Below, piece by piece: positions 32,348 to 40,837 of a DNA stretch of 64,000 bases. The stretch's first letter is position 1. Every line of letters begins with the position of its first letter. A model generated the notes under the pieces. The model did not search any database and was not told the DNA's origin. It was given only the letters and a program-made list of their open reading frames with translations. Source of the stretch: Pseudomonas sp. S04 (GTDB lineage: Bacteria > Pseudomonadota > Gammaproteobacteria > Pseudomonadales > Pseudomonadaceae); assembly GCF_009834545.1 (NCBI RefSeq), contig NZ_CP019427.1:4160001-4224000 (forward strand), given 5' to 3'. Made by a program: the position numbers and the translations under genes.

Positions 32348-33763
32348 ATGAGCAATCAGATTCCGGTACACGACGTTACACCACCTGCCAAGAACGCGAA
32401 CAACAGCGTCGACCTTTACGCCTCAAGAGAAAAAATCTACACCCGCGCCTTCACCGGCCTGTTCCGCAATCTGCGGATGATGGGCGGTGCCGGGCTGTTC
32501 CTGCTGTATTTCGGTACGGTGTGGCTCAACTGGGGCGGCCACCAGGCCGTGTGGTGGAACCTGCCTGAACGCAAATTCTTCATTTTCGGCGCCACCTTCT
32601 GGCCGCAGGACTTCATCCTGCTCTCGGGCCTGCTGATCATTGCCGCCTTCGGGCTGTTCTTCATTACCGTCTACGCCGGACGCGTCTGGTGCGGCTATAC
32701 CTGCCCGCAGAGCGTCTGGACATGGATTTACATGTGGTGCGAGAAGGTCACCGAAGGCGACCGCAACCAGCGCATCAAGCTCGACAAGGCGCCAATGAGC
32801 GCCAACAAGTTCCTGCGCAAGTTCAGCAAACACAGCCTGTGGCTGTTGATCGGTTTCGTCACCGGCATGACCTTCGTCGGCTATTTCTCGCCGATTCGTG
32901 AGCTGGTCATCGACTTCTTCACCGGCCAGGCGGATGGCTGGTCGTACTTCTGGGTCGGCTTCTTCACCCTCGCCACCTACGGCAACGCCGGCTGGTTGCG
33001 CGAGCAGGTGTGCATCTACATGTGCCCGTATGCACGTTTCCAGAGCGTGATGTTCGACAAGGACACCCTGATCGTCTCCTACGACCCGCGCCGTGGCGAA
33101 GCCCGTGGCACGCGCAAAAAAGGCGTGGACTACAAGGCCCAGGGCCTGGGTGACTGCATCGATTGCACCATGTGCGTACAGGTGTGCCCGACCGGCATCG
33201 ACATCCGCGACGGCCTGCAGATCGAATGCATCGGCTGTGCCGCGTGCATCGACGCCTGCGACAGCATCATGGACAAGATGGACTACCCCCGTGGCCTGAT
33301 CAGCTACACCACCGAGCACAACCTGTCCGGCCAGAAAACCCATAAACTGCGACCGCGCCTGATCGGCTATGCGCTGGTGTTGCTGGCAATGATCAGCCTC
33401 CTGGTGACCGCTTTCTTCATGCGCCCACTGGTGGGCTTCGACGTCAGCAAGGACCGCGTGCTGTACCGCGAGAACGGCGAAGGGCGGATCGAGAACGTCT
33501 ACAGCCTCAAAGTCATGAACAAGGACCAGCGCGACCATACCTACCTGCTGGAAGCCGCCGGCCTGCCGGACCTCAAGCTGCAAGGCAAGCGTGAGATCAA
33601 GGTCGCCGCCGGGGAAATTTTCAGCATGCCGGTCGAGTTGTCGAGTGCACCGGAGCAACTGCCGTCGAGCACCAACGAGGTGAAATTCATCCTCAAGGAT
33701 GCCGACGACGACAGCGTCCACATTGAAGCCAAGAGCCGATTCATCGGCCCACAAATTCGTTGA
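32348..33763 (+). CDS. ccoG: Cytochrome c oxidase accessory protein CcoG (cupric reductase)
   Basis: Membrane protein of 471 residues required for cbb3 oxidase assembly; it reduces Cu(II) to Cu(I) for CuB insertion. N-terminal membrane helices are followed by CGYTCPQSVWTW, then by a polyferredoxin-like region CIDCTMCVQVCPTG and CIGCAACIDACD with two 4Fe-4S sites. A C-terminal helix and an Ig-like periplasmic domain finish the protein. The ATG at 32348 (or 32345, one codon earlier) is possible. It begins the ccoGHIS operon, with ccoH 11 bp downstream. Confidence 0.95.
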   Translation: MSNQIPVHDVTPPAKNANNSVDLYASREKIYTRAFTGLFRNLRMMGGAGLFLLYFGTVWLNWGGHQAVWWNLPERKFFIFGATFWPQDFILLSGLLIIAAFGLFFITVYAGRVWCGYTCPQSVWTWIYMWCEKVTEGDRNQRIKLDKAPMSANKFLRKFSKHSLWLLIGFVTGMTFVGYFSPIRELVIDFFTGQADGWSYFWVGFFTLATYGNAGWLREQVCIYMCPYARFQSVMFDKDTLIVSYDPRRGEARGTRKKGVDYKAQGLGDCIDCTMCVQVCPTGIDIRDGLQIECIGCAACIDACDSIMDKMDYPRGLISYTTEHNLSGQKTHKLRPRLIGYALVLLAMISLLVTAFFMRPLVGFDVSKDRVLYRENGEGRIENVYSLKVMNKDQRDHTYLLEAAGLPDLKLQGKREIKVAAGEIFSMPVELSSAPEQLPSSTNEVKFILKDADDDSVHIEAKSRFIGPQIR

Positions 33764-33774
33764 GAGAAGTCATC

Positions 33775-34314
33775 ATGCCTGCAGCAAATGCCACCAGCCC
33801 TTGGTACAAGCACCTCTGGCCCTGGATCATCATCGCGATCCTGGCCTGTTCGGTGACGCTGACCCTGTCGATGGTGACCATCGCGGTGAACAACCCGGAC
33901 AACCTGGTCAACGACAATTACTACGAGGCTGGCAAAGGCATCAACCGCTCCCTGGACCGTGAACTGCTGGCCCAGACCCTGCTGCTGCGCGCCAGCGTGC
34001 ACCTGGATGGGGTCACCGGCGAAGTCGACCTGCACCTGACCGGCAACAGCCAGCCCAAGACCCTGGAGCTGAACCTGATCTCGCCGACCCAGCCAGAGAA
34101 AGACCGCAAGATCACCCTGACTCGCAGCGAAACCGAACCAGGCCGCTACATCGGCCAGGTGACCGACAAGGTCGAAGGCCGCCGCTTTGTCGAATTGCTC
34201 GGCAGCCAGGACGATCACATCTGGCGCATGTTCGAAGAAGAACAGGTCAGCCACGACAAGGACCTGCTGTTGGGTGACGAACCGCTGCAAGGCGCCGAAG
34301 ACCTGAAGAACTAA
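33775..34314 (+). CDS. ccoH: cbb3 oxidase maturation protein CcoH / FixH family
   Basis: Membrane protein of 179 residues with one N-terminal helix (WPWIIIAILACSVTLTLSMV) and a periplasmic FixH domain. The segment DNYYEAGKGINRSLDRE is characteristic of the family. CcoH interacts with CcoN and helps to form the oxidase complex. GAGAGAAG precedes the ATG at 33775. It is followed by a REP pair before ccoI. Confidence 0.93.
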   Translation: MPAANATSPWYKHLWPWIIIAILACSVTLTLSMVTIAVNNPDNLVNDNYYEAGKGINRSLDRELLAQTLLLRASVHLDGVTGEVDLHLTGNSQPKTLELNLISPTQPEKDRKITLTRSETEPGRYIGQVTDKVEGRRFVELLGSQDDHIWRMFEEEQVSHDKDLLLGDEPLQGAEDLKN

Positions 34315-34320
34315 AAACTG

Positions 34321-34418
34321 CGCTTCGCGCATTCGCGGGCAAGCTCGCTCCCACAGTTGATCAGCGGTCGTGAGCTCGCCAACGATCCCTGTGGGAGCGG
34401 GTTTGTCCGCGAAGCGGC
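34321..34418. repeat. REP element pair between ccoH and ccoI
   Basis: Left arm with GCGGGCAAGCTCGCTCCCAC and right arm with GTGGGAGCGGGTTTGTCCGC, in opposite orientation with about 40 bases between. It lies inside the ccoGHIS operon, where it could affect RNA stability and expression of downstream genes. Confidence 0.88.
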
Positions 34419-34460
34419 CCTATCCGACGATAGAGATCCAGCGGTACTAGTGATTACCCC

Positions 34461-36911
34461 ATGACCACCAGCCCAACCCCCTGCTACCACTGCGCCCTGC
34501 CCGTCCCGTCTGGCAGCCGGTTTACTGCCGTGATCCTCGGCGAAACCCGCGAGCTCTGCTGCCCAGGATGCCAGGCGGTGGCCGAAGCGATAGTCGCCGG
34601 TGGCCTGGAGCATTACTACAGTCACCGTAGCGAAGCCTCGGCCAACCCCGAAGCCTTGCCGGTGCAACTGGTCGACGAACTGGCACTGTACGACCGCGCC
34701 GACGTGCAGCAACCCTTCGTCCGCCACGACGGCGACCTGGCCGAAACCACGCTACTGATGGAAGGCATCAGTTGCGCCGCCTGTGGCTGGTTGATCGAAA
34801 AACACCTGCGCGGCCTGCCTGCCGTGGCCGAGGCGCGGCTGAACCTGTCGAACCATCGCCTGCACGTGCGCTGGGTCGATAGCCAGTTGCCGTTGAGTCA
34901 GGTGCTCAGCGAATTGCGCCACATCGGCTATGCCGCCCACCCCTACCAGGCCGACCGCGCCAGCGAACAACTGGCCAGCGAAAACCGCCTGGCCCTGCGC
35001 CAACTGGGTGTAGCCGGCCTGCTGTGGTTCCAGGCGATGATGGCGACCATGGCGACATGGCCGGAATTCAACATCGACCTCAGCCCCGAACTGCACACCA
35101 TCTTGCGCTGGGTCGCGCTGTTCCTGACCACGCCGATTGTGTTCTACAGCTGCGCGCCGTTCTTCAAAGGGGCGATGCGCGACCTGCGCACCCGCCACCT
35201 GACCATGGACGTATCGGTCTCGCTGGCCATTGGCGGCGCCTACCTGGCGGGCATCTGGACCTCGATCACCGGCACCGGCGAGCTGTATTTCGACGCGGTC
35301 GGCATGTTCGCCCTGTTCCTGCTGGCCGGGCGTTACCTGGAGCGCCGGGCCCGGGAGCGCACGGCCGCGGCCACCGCGCAGCTGGTGAACCTGCTACCGG
35401 CCTCCTGCCTGCGCCTGAGCACCGATGGCCAAAGCGAACGGATCCTGCTCAGCGAGTTACGCCTGGGCGACCAGGTGCTGGTGCACCCCGGCGCGATCCT
35501 GCCGGCTGACGGGCGGATTCTCGACGGCCAGTCGAGCGTCGATGAGTCGCTGCTGACCGGCGAATACCTGCCCCAGGCCCGCACACGTGGCGATACGGTC
35601 ACCGCGGGCACCCTGAATGTCGAAGGCGCGCTGACCGTCGAGGTCCAGGCCCTCGGCCAGGACACGCGCCTGTCGGCCATCGTCCGCTTGCTGGAGCGGG
35701 CCCAGGCGGAAAAACCGCGGCTGGCGGAGATCGCCGACAAAGCCGCGCAATGGTTCCTCCTGCTGTCACTGGTGGCCGCCGCGGTGATCGGCCTGCTGTG
35801 GTGGCAACTGGATGCGTCCCGGGCGTTCTGGATCGTCCTGGCGATGCTGGTGGCTACCTGCCCGTGCGCCTTGTCACTGGCCACGCCCACCGCCCTGACT
35901 GCCGCCACTGGCACCCTGCACAAACTCGGCCTGTTGCTGACCCGTGGGCATGTGCTCGAAGGCCTGAACCAGATCGACACGGTGATTTTCGACAAGACCG
36001 GAACCCTCACCGAAGGACGCCTGGCCTTACGCTCGATCCGGCCCCTGGCCAGCCTCGACAGCGACCAGTGCCTGGCCCTCGCCGCCGCCCTGGAAAACCG
36101 TTCCGAACACCCGATTGCCCGCGCATTCGGCCGCGCCCCGCTGGCCGCCGAAGAAGTCCTCAGCAGCCCAGGCCTGGGCCTCGAAGGGCGAGTCGGCGAG
36201 CAGCGCCTGCGCATTGGCCAACCGGCCTTCGTCTGCGCGCTCAGCGGCTGTGCGGTGCCGGCCATGCCTGAGGAAGCCGGGCAGTGGCTGCTGCTGGGTG
36301 ACAGCAGCGGCGCACTGGCCTGGCTGGTCCTCGACGACCGCCTGCGCAGTGACGCCCCCGCCCTGCTCGCCGCCTGCAAGGCCCGGGGCTGGCGTACGCT
36401 GCTGCTGTCCGGCGACAGTTCGCCAATGGTCGCCAGCGTGGCCGCCGAGCTGGGCATCGATGAAGCCCGGGGCGGTTTGCGCCCGGACGACAAGCTGCAA
36501 GTGCTCAAGCAACTGCAACAGCAAGGCCGCAAGGTGTTGATGCTCGGCGATGGGGTCAATGATGTGCCGGTGCTGGCCGCCGCCGACATCAGCGTGGCCA
36601 TGGGTTCGGCCACTGACCTGGCGAAAACCAGCGCCGATGCGGTGTTGCTGTCCAACCGCCTGGACGCCCTGGTGCAAGCCTTTAGCCTGGCCCGCCGGAC
36701 CCGTCGGGTAATCATCGAGAACCTGCTATGGGCCGGGCTGTACAATGGCCTCATGTTGCCCTTCGCGGCCCTCGGCTGGATCACTCCGGTGTGGGCTGCG
36801 GTCGGCATGTCCATCAGTTCGTTGACCGTGGTGCTCAATGCCCTGCGCCTGACTCGCCTGCCGAGCGCGCCCGCAAGCACCCCGCCACACACCCCCGCGC
36901 TGCCGGCCTGA
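34461..36911 (+). CDS. ccoI: Copper-transporting P1B-type ATPase CcoI / FixI
   Basis: Cation pump of 816 residues that exports copper for cbb3 oxidase assembly. The N-terminal zinc-finger-like CYHC and CCPGC motifs and a heavy metal binding domain with GISCAACGW precede eight membrane helices. The metal site CPC is in ATCPCALSLATP. The phosphorylated aspartate is in DKTGTLTEG and the hinge is GDGVNDVPVL. The TGE motif in SLLTGEYLP is present. The Cys-rich N-terminus, unlike CopA, identifies the FixI/CcoI (CopA2) subgroup. The gene starts about 40 bp downstream of the REP pair. Confidence 0.95.
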   Translation: MTTSPTPCYHCALPVPSGSRFTAVILGETRELCCPGCQAVAEAIVAGGLEHYYSHRSEASANPEALPVQLVDELALYDRADVQQPFVRHDGDLAETTLLMEGISCAACGWLIEKHLRGLPAVAEARLNLSNHRLHVRWVDSQLPLSQVLSELRHIGYAAHPYQADRASEQLASENRLALRQLGVAGLLWFQAMMATMATWPEFNIDLSPELHTILRWVALFLTTPIVFYSCAPFFKGAMRDLRTRHLTMDVSVSLAIGGAYLAGIWTSITGTGELYFDAVGMFALFLLAGRYLERRARERTAAATAQLVNLLPASCLRLSTDGQSERILLSELRLGDQVLVHPGAILPADGRILDGQSSVDESLLTGEYLPQARTRGDTVTAGTLNVEGALTVEVQALGQDTRLSAIVRLLERAQAEKPRLAEIADKAAQWFLLLSLVAAAVIGLLWWQLDASRAFWIVLAMLVATCPCALSLATPTALTAATGTLHKLGLLLTRGHVLEGLNQIDTVIFDKTGTLTEGRLALRSIRPLASLDSDQCLALAAALENRSEHPIARAFGRAPLAAEEVLSSPGLGLEGRVGEQRLRIGQPAFVCALSGCAVPAMPEEAGQWLLLGDSSGALAWLVLDDRLRSDAPALLAACKARGWRTLLLSGDSSPMVASVAAELGIDEARGGLRPDDKLQVLKQLQQQGRKVLMLGDGVNDVPVLAAADISVAMGSATDLAKTSADAVLLSNRLDALVQAFSLARRTRRVIIENLLWAGLYNGLMLPFAALGWITPVWAAVGMSISSLTVVLNALRLTRLPSAPASTPPHTPALPA

Positions 36912-36933
36912 GCCGCGCGCGCATGGAGTCCCG

Positions 36934-37161
36934 ATGCCAGCTCTCTACGTGATGATCCCGGCGGCACTGCTGATCGTCGCCATCGCTATCTACATTTTCT
37001 TCTGGGCGGTCGACAGCGGTCAGTACGACGACCTCGACGGACCGGCCCACAGCATCCTGTTCGACGACCAGGACCCTAACCACCAGGCGGCGATCAACGA
37101 AGCCGACGGCCACCCGACGGATCCGGCCAAGCCGACCGACAAGACCCCACCCCATGCTTGA
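36934..37161 (+). CDS. ccoS: cbb3 oxidase assembly protein CcoS
   Basis: Small membrane protein of 75 residues. The helix MIPAALLIVAIAIYIFFWAV is followed by SGQYDDLDGPAHSILFDD, the classic CcoS signature. It is needed to insert redox cofactors (heme and copper) into CcoN. The C-terminal 25 residues are longer and less conserved than usual. The stop codon overlaps the next gene's start by eight bases. Confidence 0.94.
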   Translation: MPALYVMIPAALLIVAIAIYIFFWAVDSGQYDDLDGPAHSILFDDQDPNHQAAINEADGHPTDPAKPTDKTPPHA

Positions 37162-37837
37162 ACTGGCACCCCTGCTGGTCTCGGCACTGATCCTCGGGCT
37201 GCTCGGTGGCGGCCACTGCCTGGGCATGTGTGGCGGGCTGATGGGCGCGCTGACCCTGGCGATCCCCAAGGAACAACGCAGTCGGCGTTTTCGCCTGCTG
37301 CTGGCGTACAACCTCGGGCGGATTCTCAGCTACGCCACCGCCGGCCTGCTGATCGGCCTGGCGGGATGGGCAGTGGCCAACAGCCCGGCGGCGATGTTCA
37401 TGCGCATCCTCGCCGGCCTGCTGTTGATCGCCATGGGCCTGTACCTGGCGGGCTGGTGGAGCGGCCTGACCCGCATCGAAGGCCTGGGCCGTGGCCTGTG
37501 GCGTTATATCCAGCCCGTGGCCAACCGTTTGCTGCCAGTCTCGAGCCTGCCGCGCGCCTTGCTGCTGGGTGCGCTGTGGGGTTGGCTGCCTTGCGGGCTG
37601 GTGTACAGCACCCTGCTGTGGTCCGCCAGCCAGGGCAATGCGCTGGACAGTGCGCTGCTGATGCTCGCCTTTGGCCTCGGCACCTGGCCGGTGCTGCTGG
37701 CCACCGGGCTGGCCGCCGAACGAGTCACCGCCCTGCTGCGCAAGCGTAGCGTGCGCATGGCGGGTGGCCTGCTGGTGATCCTGTTCGGCATCTGGACCCT
37801 GCCGGGGCCGCATCAGCATTGGTTGATGGGGCACTGA
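37154..37837 (+). CDS. DsbD_2 / sulfite exporter TauE-SafE family membrane protein
   Basis: Six-helix membrane protein of 227 residues. The conserved motifs GGHCLGMCGGLMG near the N-terminus and WGWLPCGLVYSTL in the middle mark the DsbD_2 (SafE-like) family, related to the electron-transferring core of DsbD and CcdA. Two cysteine-containing motifs suggest thiol electron transfer or copper handling, which would fit the cbb3 assembly operon it belongs to; this is inference. Its start lies inside ccoS, so the genes are translationally coupled. Confidence 0.85.
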   Translation: MLELAPLLVSALILGLLGGGHCLGMCGGLMGALTLAIPKEQRSRRFRLLLAYNLGRILSYATAGLLIGLAGWAVANSPAAMFMRILAGLLLIAMGLYLAGWWSGLTRIEGLGRGLWRYIQPVANRLLPVSSLPRALLLGALWGWLPCGLVYSTLLWSASQGNALDSALLMLAFGLGTWPVLLATGLAAERVTALLRKRSVRMAGGLLVILFGIWTLPGPHQHWLMGH

Positions 37838-37858
37838 GCACGGCGCCTGCTGCGCCCC

Positions 37859-37900
37859 TTGATACAAGTCAACATGCCCACGTTGGCAACCCCCTAGACT
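37859..37900 (+). promoter_or_regulatory. Anr-dependent promoter of hemN
   Basis: TTGATACAAGTCAA (37859-37872) matches the Anr/FNR box with one deviation. TAGACT at 37895-37900 is a plausible -10 element, and a start near 37907 puts the box at about -41.5, the class II activator position. The hemN ATG follows at 37936. hemN of P. aeruginosa is Anr-dependent. Confidence 0.75.
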
Positions 37901-37935
37901 CGCTGTCACTGCCAGCCTATCCGGGGAATGCCCGC

Positions 37936-39318
37936 ATGCTCGACGCCATTCGTTGGGACACAGATCTGATCCGCCGTTACGACCTGGCGGGACCTCGCTA
38001 CACCTCGTACCCGACCGCGGTGCAATTCCACAGCCAGGTCGGCTCCTTCGACCTGTTCCACGCCCTGCGCGAGAGTCGCAAGGCCCAGCGACCGTTGTCG
38101 CTGTACGTGCATGTGCCGTTCTGCGCGAACATTTGCTACTACTGCGCCTGCAACAAGGTCATCACCAAGGACCGTGGCCGTGCGCTGCCGTACCTGCAAC
38201 GCCTGGAGCAGGAAATCCAGCTGGTGTCCTGCCACTTGGACCCGCAGCAGAAAGTCGAGCAATTGCATTTTGGTGGCGGCACCCCGACCTTCCTCAGCCA
38301 CGACGAGTTGCGCCAGCTGATGGCGCAACTGCGCAAGCACTTCAACCTGCTGGACGATGACTCCGGCGACTACGGTATCGAGATCGACCCTCGCGAGGCC
38401 GACTGGTCGACCATGGGCCTGCTGCGCGAACTGGGCTTCAACCGGGTCAGCATCGGCCTGCAAGACCTCGATCCGGCAGTGCAGCGGGCGGTCAATCGCC
38501 TGCAGAGCCTGGAAGAGACCCGTGCGGTGATCGATGCGGCGCGCACTCTGCAATTTCGCTCGATCAATATCGACCTGATCTACGGCCTGCCCAAGCAGAC
38601 CGCGGAAAACTTCGCTCGCACCGTCGAGGAAGTCATCAGCCTGCAGCCGGACCGGCTCTCGGTGTTCAACTACGCCCACTTGCCCGAGCGCTTCATGCCG
38701 CAGCGGCGGATCAACAGCAGCGACCTGCCCGCTCCGGCGGAAAAACTGCAGATGCTGCAGCGCACCATCGAGCAATTGACCGCCGCCGGTTATCGCTACA
38801 TCGGCATGGACCACTTCGCCCTGCCGGACGATGAACTGGCCATTGCCCAGGAAGAGGCCACCCTGCAGCGCAACTTCCAGGGTTATACCACCCACGGGCA
38901 TTGCGACCTGATTGGCCTGGGGGTTTCGGCCATCAGCCAGATCGGCGACCTGTACTGCCAGAACAGCAGCGATCTCAACGAGTACCAGAATGCCCTGGCC
39001 AGCTCCCAACTGGGCACCAGCCGTGGCCTGGTCTGCACCCAGGACGACCGGATCCGGCGAGCGGTGATCCAGCAGTTGATCTGCAATTTCCATCTGCAGT
39101 TCGCAACCATCGAACAGCAGTTCAACCTCGACTTTCGTGGCTACTTCGGCGAGCTCTGGCCGCAGTTGCAGGCCATGGCCACTGATGGCCTGATTGAGCT
39201 CGATAGCGAGAAAATCCTGATCCTGCCGGCCGGGCGCCTGCTGGTGCGATCGGTGTGCATGGTGTTCGACGCATACCTGGAACAGCAGAACCGCCAGCGT
39301 TTTTCACGAGTGATTTGA
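37936..39318 (+). CDS. hemN: Oxygen-independent coproporphyrinogen III oxidase
   Basis: Radical SAM enzyme of 460 residues that converts coproporphyrinogen III to protoporphyrinogen IX without oxygen, supplying heme under microaerobic and anaerobic growth. The iron-sulfur motif is HVPFCANICYYCACNKV (CxxxCxxC). Next come HFGGGTPTFL and SIGLQDLDPAVQ, family-typical for HemN proper rather than HemW. The start at 37936 (MLDAIRWDTDLIRRYD) gives the family-typical N-terminus; the frame upstream to 37819 overlaps the previous gene and the promoter. Confidence 0.96.
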   Translation: MLDAIRWDTDLIRRYDLAGPRYTSYPTAVQFHSQVGSFDLFHALRESRKAQRPLSLYVHVPFCANICYYCACNKVITKDRGRALPYLQRLEQEIQLVSCHLDPQQKVEQLHFGGGTPTFLSHDELRQLMAQLRKHFNLLDDDSGDYGIEIDPREADWSTMGLLRELGFNRVSIGLQDLDPAVQRAVNRLQSLEETRAVIDAARTLQFRSINIDLIYGLPKQTAENFARTVEEVISLQPDRLSVFNYAHLPERFMPQRRINSSDLPAPAEKLQMLQRTIEQLTAAGYRYIGMDHFALPDDELAIAQEEATLQRNFQGYTTHGHCDLIGLGVSAISQIGDLYCQNSSDLNEYQNALASSQLGTSRGLVCTQDDRIRRAVIQQLICNFHLQFATIEQQFNLDFRGYFGELWPQLQAMATDGLIELDSEKILILPAGRLLVRSVCMVFDAYLEQQNRQRFSRVI

Positions 39319-39428
39319 CCCAGGCTACGGACAAATAGACTGCGCCATGTTGCCGCAGTCTGGCCTCCGGGTCCTCCCGTGGGGTACCCTTACGTCTTAT
39401 GTGTGTTTTTCCCACAAGGATCTAAGAA

Positions 39429-40163
39429 ATGTCCGAGCCAGTTAAACTGCGCGCTCACAGCCAGGCTCACTGCAAGGATTGCAGCCTGGCCCCCCTCTGC
39501 CTTCCACTATCGCTGAATCTGGAAGACATGGATGCGCTGGACGACATCGTAAAACGCGGCCGTCCGCTGAAAAAGGGCGAGTTCCTGTTCCGTCAGGGTG
39601 ACCGATTTGATTCGGTATTTGCCGTGCGCTCCGGCGCCCTGAAGACTTTCAGCCTCAGCGACGGCGGTGAAGAACAGATCACCGGCTTCCACTTGCCGAG
39701 CGAACTGGTCGGCCTGTCGGGCATGGACACCGAGTCTCACCCGGTGTCCGCCCAGGCGCTGGAAACCACTTCAGTGTGCGAAATCCCTTTCGAGCGTCTC
39801 GATGAACTGGCCCTGCAACTGCCGCAATTGCGCCGTCAGTTGATGCGGGTGATGAGCCGCGAGATTCGCGACGACCAGCAAATGATGCTGCTGCTGTCGA
39901 AGAAGACCGCTGACGAGCGAATCGCCACCTTCCTGGTCAACCTCTCGGCGCGTTTCCGCGCACGCGGGTTCTCGGCCAACCAGTTCCGCCTGAGCATGTC
40001 GCGCAACGAAATCGGCAACTACCTGGGGCTGGCGGTGGAAACCGTGTCCCGGGTGTTCACCCGTTTCCAGCAAAACCAGTTGATCGCCGCCGAGGGCAAG
40101 GAAGTACACATCCTCGACCCGATCCAACTGTGCGCGCTGGCCGGCGGCTCTGTCGAAGGCTGA
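39429..40163 (+). CDS. anr: Anaerobic regulator Anr (FNR family)
   Basis: Transcription activator of 244 residues, functional equivalent of FNR. The oxygen-labile 4Fe-4S cluster should be held by Cys15, Cys18, Cys24 ([11 protein letters not shown]) and Cys117 (TTSVCEIPF). The cyclic nucleotide-binding fold covers about residues 30-150; the DNA-binding helix contains [10 protein letters not shown], the E-xx-SR set that reads TTGAT half sites. It is the likely regulator of the candidate Anr boxes in this window. AAGGA precedes the ATG. A hairpin (AGACTGCG 39337, CGCAGTCT 39354) lies in the gap after hemN. Confidence 0.96.
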   Translation: MSEPVKLRAHSQAHCKDCSLAPLCLPLSLNLEDMDALDDIVKRGRPLKKGEFLFRQGDRFDSVFAVRSGALKTFSLSDGGEEQITGFHLPSELVGLSGMDTESHPVSAQALETTSVCEIPFERLDELALQLPQLRRQLMRVMSREIRDDQQMMLLLSKKTADERIATFLVNLSARFRARGFSANQFRLSMSRNEIGNYLGLAVETVSRVFTRFQQNQLIAAEGKEVHILDPIQLCALAGGSVEG

Positions 40164-40172
40164 GGAGGCACG

Positions 40173-40200
40173 GGCGGCCGAGCGAACCTGCTCGGCCGCC
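40173..40200 (+). terminator. hairpin after anr, probable terminator
   Basis: GGCGGCCGAG and CTCGGCCGCC form a ten-base GC stem with an eight-base loop right after anr; only GTTAT follows, so the T run is poor. TATACT at 40203-40208 could be the -10 element of apt. Confidence 0.6.
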
Positions 40201-40241
40201 GTTATACTGCTGCATTTGCAGCCTGCCAGGACATCTCGACG

Positions 40242-40790
40242 ATGCTCATCGACTCCTTCGACATCAAATCCCTGATCCGCCCCGTGATCGACTTTCCCAA
40301 GCCTGGCGTGATCTTTCGCGATATCACTCCCTTGTTCCAGTCGCCCAAGGCCCTGCGCCTGGTGATGGACAGTTTTGCCCATCGTTATGTAGAGGCCGAT
40401 TTCACCCACATCGGCGCGATGGATGCCCGTGGTTTCCTGATCGGCTCGGTGCTGGCCTATCAACTGAACAAGCCACTGGTGCTGTTTCGCAAGCAAGGCA
40501 AGCTGCCGGCCGACGTACTGGCCGAGGGTTACCAGACCGAGTACGGCGAAGCCTTCCTCGAAGTCCACGCCGACAGCCTGTGCGAAGGCGACTCAGTGCT
40601 GATGTTCGATGACCTGATCGCCACCGGCGGCACCCTGATTGCCGCGGCCAATCTGGTCCGGCGCATGGGCGCGAAAATTTTCGAAGCGGCAGCGATCATC
40701 GACCTGCCGGAACTGGGCGGCTCGCAGCGCCTGGAAGACATGGGCATCCCGACGTTCTGCCTGACGCAGTTTGCCTTGTCCGAACAGTAG
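40242..40790 (+). CDS. apt: Adenine phosphoribosyltransferase
   Basis: Purine salvage enzyme of 182 residues; makes AMP from adenine and PRPP. The PRPP-binding signature is [14 protein letters not shown], and the substrate segment [15 protein letters not shown] is typical of Apt. Length and both ends match the family. The short gap to anr contains a hairpin and a possible -10 sequence, so it may have its own promoter. It is followed by a gene of opposite strand. Confidence 0.97.
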   Translation: MLIDSFDIKSLIRPVIDFPKPGVIFRDITPLFQSPKALRLVMDSFAHRYVEADFTHIGAMDARGFLIGSVLAYQLNKPLVLFRKQGKLPADVLAEGYQTEYGEAFLEVHADSLCEGDSVLMFDDLIATGGTLIAAANLVRRMGAKIFEAAAIIDLPELGGSQRLEDMGIPTFCLTQFALSEQ

Positions 40791-40837
40791 CCGGTGTCGG
40801 TGCTGAGATCATCGCGGGCAAGCCGCCACAGCGCAAT

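Noticed and set aside
32127..32371. 82-residue minus-strand frame upstream of ccoG
   Set aside because: It would begin inside ccoG and cover the ccoG promoter; no support.
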